Assembly: GCA_963675955.2 (NCBI GenBank)
Contig: CAXXVR010000010.1
Location: 248,001 to 312,000 of the forward strand
Length of the DNA stretch: 64,000 bases
Source: Desulfocicer sp963675955
GTDB lineage: Bacteria; Desulfobacterota; Desulfobacteria; Desulfobacterales; Desulfobacteraceae
Reading direction: 5' to 3'
The notes below the pieces were generated by a model. That model had not been told where the DNA came from and did no database searches. It saw only the letters and a list, made by a program, of their open reading frames with translations. Below are positions 59,253 to 64,000 of the stretch, piece by piece. The translations under genes and the position numbers were made by a program. Numbering within the stretch: the first letter of the stretch is position 1; the number at the start of each line of letters is the position of its first letter.

Positions 59253-62200
59253 ATGCTTATGACGTCTAAAATCAAGAAAAAAATGAAAAACACCCTTTTA
59301 AAAGAGTTCAATAAACCCGCCTCCCGCCTGGAACTCACCGGTATGAGTGGTGCAGAAAAAGGCTTTGTGGTGTCACAGCTGTGCCGGGACATGGAAAAAA
59401 CCATTGTCGTTGTTGTCTCGGACCATAAAAAAGCCATGCGTTTCATGGAAGACATCTCCTTTTTTATGCCAAATCCACCGTCCAAAAAATCCCGGCTGCT
59501 CTATTTTCCGGGGTATCATATCCTGCCCTTTAAATCGTTATCCTACCATGGGGCCACCGCAGCCAAACGCCTGAGCGTCCTCAACCATCTTATTTCAGGG
59601 CGTGCCCATCATCTGGTGGTGACAAGCGTGGATACACTGCTCCAGAAGCTGATCCCCAGACAAACCCTTGTGGATGCCCAGGAGCTGATCCTAAATGGCG
59701 AAGAAATTGACCGGAATCTTCTGATTGCACGTCTCAACGCCGGTGGCTACCAGCGGACATCCCTTGTGGAGGAACCCGGTGATTATTCGGTGCGGGGGGG
59801 AATTATGGATATTTTTTCCCCAAATTACGCTCTGCCCCTGCGACTTGATCTCATGGGGGATCTGGTGGAATCCCTGCGTTTTTTTTCCCCCATTTCCCAA
59901 AGGGGTACAAAGGAACTAAGAGAGGCCATTATCATCCCCGCCAGTGAAGCCGTACTGGAAAGAAGCTCCCTTGCCCATGTCCTCGGTCGACTGCGCCAGG
60001 CGGCATCGGAATCGGACATCGGAACGGCAAAAATGAGAGAATACGTGGATCGCACCAAAGAAGAGGGACGGTTTCCCGGCATGGAAAGCATGCTGTCCAT
60101 CGTATATCCACAGCTAAACACTTTCTTTGATTATGTGGACAACGATGCACTTTTTGTCATGGATGAGCCGGACCTGCTGCAACAGGAGGCCCATCAGTTT
60201 GAAAAAAATGCCCGGGAAAACCTTGAAACCGCCCGATCAGAAAAAAGATTGTGTGTGGCGCCGGAATCCATTTACATGACCTGGGACAATGTAATCACCC
60301 AGGTTTTTAATAGAAAAACCATCGCCTTCAAGGCCCTTGATATCCAGAAACCAGAAGACATCCTGCCCGCTTCCGACAAAACGGCTGCACAAACACCCGC
60401 CGCTGGTGAACCCGCTGTAAGTGTTCCCAAAGCCCCGGCTGCCACGGTTATGAATCCCGGTTTTAAAAATAATGCCCTCCTGTCCGCTGAGCTGAAAAGA
60501 GAGGGCCGCCACGAAAACATTTTATTGCCCCTGGCAAAATGGCTGGAGGAAAAACGGGACATGGGCATGGCTGCGGTTGTGGTGTGCACAAGTGAAGTCC
60601 AGGCAACCCGGGTGGTTTCCCTTTTGCAACCCTATGGCATTGTACCTCTACGTCTGGATAAGTTTCCCCGGTCCCATGCCCTTTCCCCGGGTATTTTCCA
60701 TGTGGTGGGCAATATCTCTTCGGGATTTGTGCACCCGGACAAGGGGCTTGCCCTGATAACCGATCAGGAAATTTTCGGAGCAAAGAAAAGAATCCGAAAA
60801 ACCGGTACCAGCCGGGCAAAAACCAGTTTCATCACCCCGGAAGAGCTAAAAGAAGGAGATATCGTCGTCCATGTAGAGCATGGCCTGGGGCAATATGAGG
60901 GGCTTCGCACCATCACCATGGAAGGTCTTTCCGGTGATTTTATCCTTATCTCCTACCGGGATGAAGACCGGCTCTATCTGCCGGTGGACCGCATGGAAAT
61001 GATCGAAAAATATGTGGGGGTGGAAGGCTATACTCCACTTCTGGATAAAATCGGCGGGAAAACCTGGGGAAAAGCCCGGGCCAAGGCCAAAAAAGAGGTG
61101 GAAAAAATGGCCGGGGAACTTTTGAAAATATACGCCGAGCGCCGGGTACACAAGGGCCATGCCTTCAGCGCTCCGGATGAATATTATAACGATTTCCAGG
61201 CGGCATTTCCCTATGATGAAACCCCGGATCAGCTCAAGGCCATTGAGGATGTCCTAACCGACATGGAGGACGAAACCCCCATGGATCGGCTGGTGTGCGG
61301 GGATGTGGGGTATGGCAAAACCGAAGTGGCCATCAGGGCTACCTTCAAGGCAGTCAATGATGGCAAACAGGCCGCCGTGGTGGTGCCCACCACCATTCTG
61401 GCAGAACAGCATCTGCACTCCTTTCGCCAGCGGTTTGCCGGGTATCCGGTGACTGTGGAGGCCCTGTCACGCTTCAGAACGGCGTCACAGCAGCGTAAAA
61501 TTCTGGAAAACCTTGCATCGGGTAAAACCGATGTGGTCATCGGCACCCATCGCCTACTCCAGAAAGATGTCCATTTCAAATCCCTGGGACTTCTGGTCAT
61601 CGATGAGGAGCAGCGGTTCGGGGTAAAGCACAAGGAGAGTATTAAAAAGAAAAGAAGCACCATTGATGTGCTTGCACTGACGGCCACCCCCATCCCGAGA
61701 ACCCTTCATATGTCCCTCACCGGCATGCGGGACATCAGTGTCATCTCCACACCCCCCGAGGATCGACAGCCCATTGTATCTTATATTTCGGAATACGATG
61801 ATTCTGTGGTGGCCGATGCCATCAAGCGCGAACTTGGCCGGGGGGGCCAGATCTTTTTCATACACAATGAGATAAAGACCATTTTCAAGTTAGCCGAAAA
61901 TCTGCAGAAACTGGTTCCCCAGGTAAGAATTGGCGTGGCACACGGCAGGCTTTCAGAAAGCAACCTTGAAAAGGTCATGCTTCAATTCATCAATAAAGAC
62001 ATTGATCTGCTGGTGTGCACCACCATTGTGGAATCGGGCCTTGATATTCCATCGGCAAACACCATGATCATCAACAAGGCTGACCGGTTCGGGCTTGCCC
62101 AGATCTATCAGCTGAGAGGACGCATCGGCCGGGGGGAAGATCAGGCCTATGCCTATCTGTTTGTACCCGATGAAAACAGACTCACAAGGGATGCAAAAAA

Positions 62201-62852
62201 ACGCCTGGCCGCCCTTATGGAACACCGGGCTCTGGGCTCGGGATTCCAGATTGCCATGAAGGATCTCCAGATCAGAGGGTCCGGGTCCGCCCTTGGCGGT
62301 TCCCAGTCAGGTCACATTGCCGCCGTGGGATATGACATGTTTTTAAAACTCCTGGATGAAGCAGTATCGGATCTTAAAGGGGAACCCAAAATTGAATCCC
62401 TGGAACCGGAAATCAACATTGCCATGTCCGCCCATATTTCAGAAGAGTATGTCCAGTCCATTGAGCAGCGTCTGACAATCTACCGGCGACTGTCCCAGAT
62501 GACCGAACCTGCCCAGGTGCTGGCCATGCAAAAGGAACTCATTGATCGTTTCGGCAAGCTGCCCGAAGAAGCCGTCAACATGCTATTTAAAATCATGCTG
62601 CGGGTACTCAGTGTCAAGGCCGGAGTAAAAAAGATGGATATCACCAACACAACCATCTCCATGGTGTTCTCAGATCTTCACCAGAGATATCCTTCAAAGC
62701 TTGCCGGTGCTGTATCAAAAATTGTACATCCCCATGAATTCACCTCGGAGAATGTGCTCAAAATAACCGTGGGCAGCCGCATTAAAAAGATCACCAAGGC
62801 CCTGGTGGAGGCCAGAACGGCATTAAAGATTATTGCCACAGGGGTGAACTGA
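59253..62852 (+). CDS. mfd: Transcription-repair coupling factor
   Basis: 1199 residues. UvrB-like N-terminal part (FPGYHILPFKSLSYHG; GDYSVRGGIMDIFSP), the RNA-polymerase interaction domain (GDIVVHVEHGLGQYEGL), a RecG-like translocase with GDVGYGKTEVAIRA (Walker A), VIDEEQRFG (DEEQ box), ALTATPIPRTLHMSL and QLRGRIGRG, then a TRCF C-terminal domain. It pushes stalled polymerase off DNA and recruits UvrA. A ~45-residue Ala/Pro-rich linker (around 375-420) is less conserved. A start at 59283 is also possible. Confidence 0.96.
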   Translation: MLMTSKIKKKMKNTLLKEFNKPASRLELTGMSGAEKGFVVSQLCRDMEKTIVVVVSDHKKAMRFMEDISFFMPNPPSKKSRLLYFPGYHILPFKSLSYHGATAAKRLSVLNHLISGRAHHLVVTSVDTLLQKLIPRQTLVDAQELILNGEEIDRNLLIARLNAGGYQRTSLVEEPGDYSVRGGIMDIFSPNYALPLRLDLMGDLVESLRFFSPISQRGTKELREAIIIPASEAVLERSSLAHVLGRLRQAASESDIGTAKMREYVDRTKEEGRFPGMESMLSIVYPQLNTFFDYVDNDALFVMDEPDLLQQEAHQFEKNARENLETARSEKRLCVAPESIYMTWDNVITQVFNRKTIAFKALDIQKPEDILPASDKTAAQTPAAGEPAVSVPKAPAATVMNPGFKNNALLSAELKREGRHENILLPLAKWLEEKRDMGMAAVVVCTSEVQATRVVSLLQPYGIVPLRLDKFPRSHALSPGIFHVVGNISSGFVHPDKGLALITDQEIFGAKKRIRKTGTSRAKTSFITPEELKEGDIVVHVEHGLGQYEGLRTITMEGLSGDFILISYRDEDRLYLPVDRMEMIEKYVGVEGYTPLLDKIGGKTWGKARAKAKKEVEKMAGELLKIYAERRVHKGHAFSAPDEYYNDFQAAFPYDETPDQLKAIEDVLTDMEDETPMDRLVCGDVGYGKTEVAIRATFKAVNDGKQAAVVVPTTILAEQHLHSFRQRFAGYPVTVEALSRFRTASQQRKILENLASGKTDVVIGTHRLLQKDVHFKSLGLLVIDEEQRFGVKHKESIKKKRSTIDVLALTATPIPRTLHMSLTGMRDISVISTPPEDRQPIVSYISEYDDSVVADAIKRELGRGGQIFFIHNEIKTIFKLAENLQKLVPQVRIGVAHGRLSESNLEKVMLQFINKDIDLLVCTTIVESGLDIPSANTMIINKADRFGLAQIYQLRGRIGRGEDQAYAYLFVPDENRLTRDAKKRLAALMEHRALGSGFQIAMKDLQIRGSGSALGGSQSGHIAAVGYDMFLKLLDEAVSDLKGEPKIESLEPEINIAMSAHISEEYVQSIEQRLTIYRRLSQMTEPAQVLAMQKELIDRFGKLPEEAVNMLFKIMLRVLSVKAGVKKMDITNTTISMVFSDLHQRYPSKLAGAVSKIVHPHEFTSENVLKITVGSRIKKITKALVEARTALKIIATGVN

Positions 62853-63167
62853 CCTGGGCCGGGCACACAGACCAGTATCAAAGGCATGGCCCAGGAGGTT
62901 GTCACCCCCCCAGTAACATAAGATGGTCTCCATCCCCGCAATGGCGGATACTTTGATCAGATCCATCAGAATATGATGGACGGCGGGCCTTATCATCAGG
63001 TACCAAAATCACAACCAGATCCAGAAAATTCTTGAAAGAGATGGTGTGTCATGTTAACACACAGTGTTTATTGTTTTGCGCCTGGTCCCCCGGCCTTCGT
63101 GGCCAGGCCGCACAGACACCCGGCTTGACATCGGCTATCCACACCTAAAACGGAGCTTATAACTGGT
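62853..63167. other. Intergenic region between mfd and the SurA-like gene
   Basis: 315 bp without a gene. At 63092-63109 GGCC-TTCGT-GGCC lies within CCTGG/CCAGG arms, a possible terminator-like stem without T-run. I see no clear promoter. Confidence 0.4.
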
Positions 63168-64000
63168 ATGACAAAGAATTATCGCTTTGTATATTATTAT
63201 TGTTTATTTTTTTTGATTTTAATTCCTGCCATGACCTCTGGGGAAATTGTGGATCGTATTGTTGCCGTGGTGAATGACGATATCATCACCCTTTCCGAAT
63301 TAAACAATGCCATTCGACCCTATGAAGAGAAATTGTCCACTGCCGGATATTCCCAGGAAAAAATGGAGGCCATGCAGTTTAACCTAAGGCAGGAAATGCT
63401 TAAAAACCTGGTGGATCGCAAGATAACGGATCAGGAGGTTAAAAAACTTGGCATGACCGTCTCCGATCAGGAAGTGGACAATGCCATTGAACAGCTCAAA
63501 CGATCCCGGATGATGACCCAGGAAGACCTGGAAAAGGCCTTGAAACAGGAAGGGATGAGCTATGATGACTATCGAGATAAAATCCGTCAGGAAATCCTGC
63601 GGCCCAAATTGATTAATTTCAGTGTAAAATCCAAGGTGATCATCACCGACCAGGATATTAAAAACTATTATGAGACCCACCCGGAAATGTATGGTGGAAC
63701 CAAAAAGATATATTTAAGAAACATTTTAATCAGCGGGGGTGCTCTCTCCGTGGACGGGCTTGTGCAGGAAAAATTTAATGCCGTCACCCAGGCCCTTACA
63801 GACGGCAACTCCTTCGCCGATGTTGCCAGGCAATATTCCCAGGCACCCAATGCCGCAGATGGTGGAAAAATTGGTCTTTTCAGCTTGGATGCCCTGTCCG
63901 GAGAAATTGCCGATGCCGTAAAAGACCTTGCAGCCGGTGAGCACACGGAATTTATCCAGACGAATCTGGGCTATCAGATGTTCTTTGTGGAAAGCATTGA
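63168..64000 (+). CDS. surA: SurA-like periplasmic chaperone/peptidyl-prolyl isomerase, partial
   Basis: 277 residues seen; the window ends inside the gene. A signal peptide (FVYYYCLFFLILIPAMTSG) precedes the SurA N-terminal domain (DRIVAVVNDDIITLSELNNAI), with three helices up to ~170. A PpiC-type rotamase domain starts (ILISGG to SQAPNAADGGKIGLFSLDAL). Helps outer-membrane proteins fold. The long gap from mfd suggests its own promoter. Confidence 0.88.
   Translation, partial: MTKNYRFVYYYCLFFLILIPAMTSGEIVDRIVAVVNDDIITLSELNNAIRPYEEKLSTAGYSQEKMEAMQFNLRQEMLKNLVDRKITDQEVKKLGMTVSDQEVDNAIEQLKRSRMMTQEDLEKALKQEGMSYDDYRDKIRQEILRPKLINFSVKSKVIITDQDIKNYYETHPEMYGGTKKIYLRNILISGGALSVDGLVQEKFNAVTQALTDGNSFADVARQYSQAPNAADGGKIGLFSLDALSGEIADAVKDLAAGEHTEFIQTNLGYQMFFVESI

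Noticed and set aside
1..64000. CRISPR arrays, prophage genes, rRNA or riboswitches
   Set aside because: I looked for regularly spaced repeats, cas genes, phage structural genes, rRNA segments and known riboswitch patterns and found none. The only regular repeats are the 3x14-bp array after ptsN and the dispersed elements listed.

Overview
The window looks like chromosomal DNA of a Gram-negative, anaerobic, sulfate-reducing bacterium of the Desulfobacterota, most like Desulfobacteraceae. The evidence is a lipopolysaccharide export and KDO block (kdsA, kdsC, lptC, lptA, lptB), the siroheme-dependent alternative heme genes ahbC and ahbD around hemB, a DUF39 homocysteine-biosynthesis protein, a PPi-type phosphofructokinase and acetate kinase. 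The species assignment is inference; no rRNA is present.

Layout. 1-21.2 kb is an accessory, AT-richer surface-structure region. It holds two type IV pilin genes, three TMTC-like (GT-C plus TPR) membrane proteins, a polyprenyl-phosphate-type GT2 glycosyltransferase, two further GT-C-like membrane proteins, a flippase-like membrane protein, a TPR/ABC-transporter trio that recalls Myxococcus pilGHI, and an NtrC/PilR-type activator. The first pilin has a textbook sigma-54 promoter. Mobile DNA is dense here: an IS4-family element contains an IS1634-family element, which contains a 407-bp miniature element. A second, seemingly identical 407-bp copy sits in another transposase relic. There are also an IS5-like relic, an IS200-type element with hairpins, and a 102-bp miniature element.

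21.2-23.3 kb is a scar region: a C-terminally truncated AAA-ATPase-like gene, a relic of the pyrC 3' end, a RelE-type toxin-antitoxin pair and a 104-bp hairpin element with target duplications. 23.3-28.9 kb (minus strand) carries pyrC, pyrB, lepB, the DUF39 gene and an M23 peptidase. 29.0-37.6 kb (plus) is a conserved envelope and regulatory run: kdsA-kdsC-lptC-lptA-lptB-rpoN-hpf-ptsN-rapZ-EIIA(Man)-tpiA-secG-tRNA-Leu. 37.7-42.8 kb is a translationally coupled ClpX-like ATPase-ahbC-hemB-ahbD operon. 42.9-48.0 kb (minus) carries PPi-phosphofructokinase and a polar amino-acid ABC transporter. 48.5-49.9 kb has ftsY and yebG. 50.0-52.0 kb (minus) has ackA and a GntR/FCD regulator. 52.4-58.9 kb is a run of D-amino-acid-type genes: class IV aminotransferase, alanine racemase, leaderless CapA-like protein, Asp/Glu racemase, Ddl-like ATP-grasp ligase and N-formylglutamate amidohydrolase-like protein. 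The end holds tRNA-Thr, mfd and the start of a SurA-like chaperone gene.

The two most promising undescribed systems are (i) a putative pilin glycosylation locus built on TMTC-like enzymes, with a GT2 donor synthase, flippase candidate and sigma-54/PilR control, and (ii) the GntR-flanked D-amino-acid/ligase/CapA/amidohydrolase operon. A ClpX-like ATPase coupled to heme synthesis is a third point of interest.
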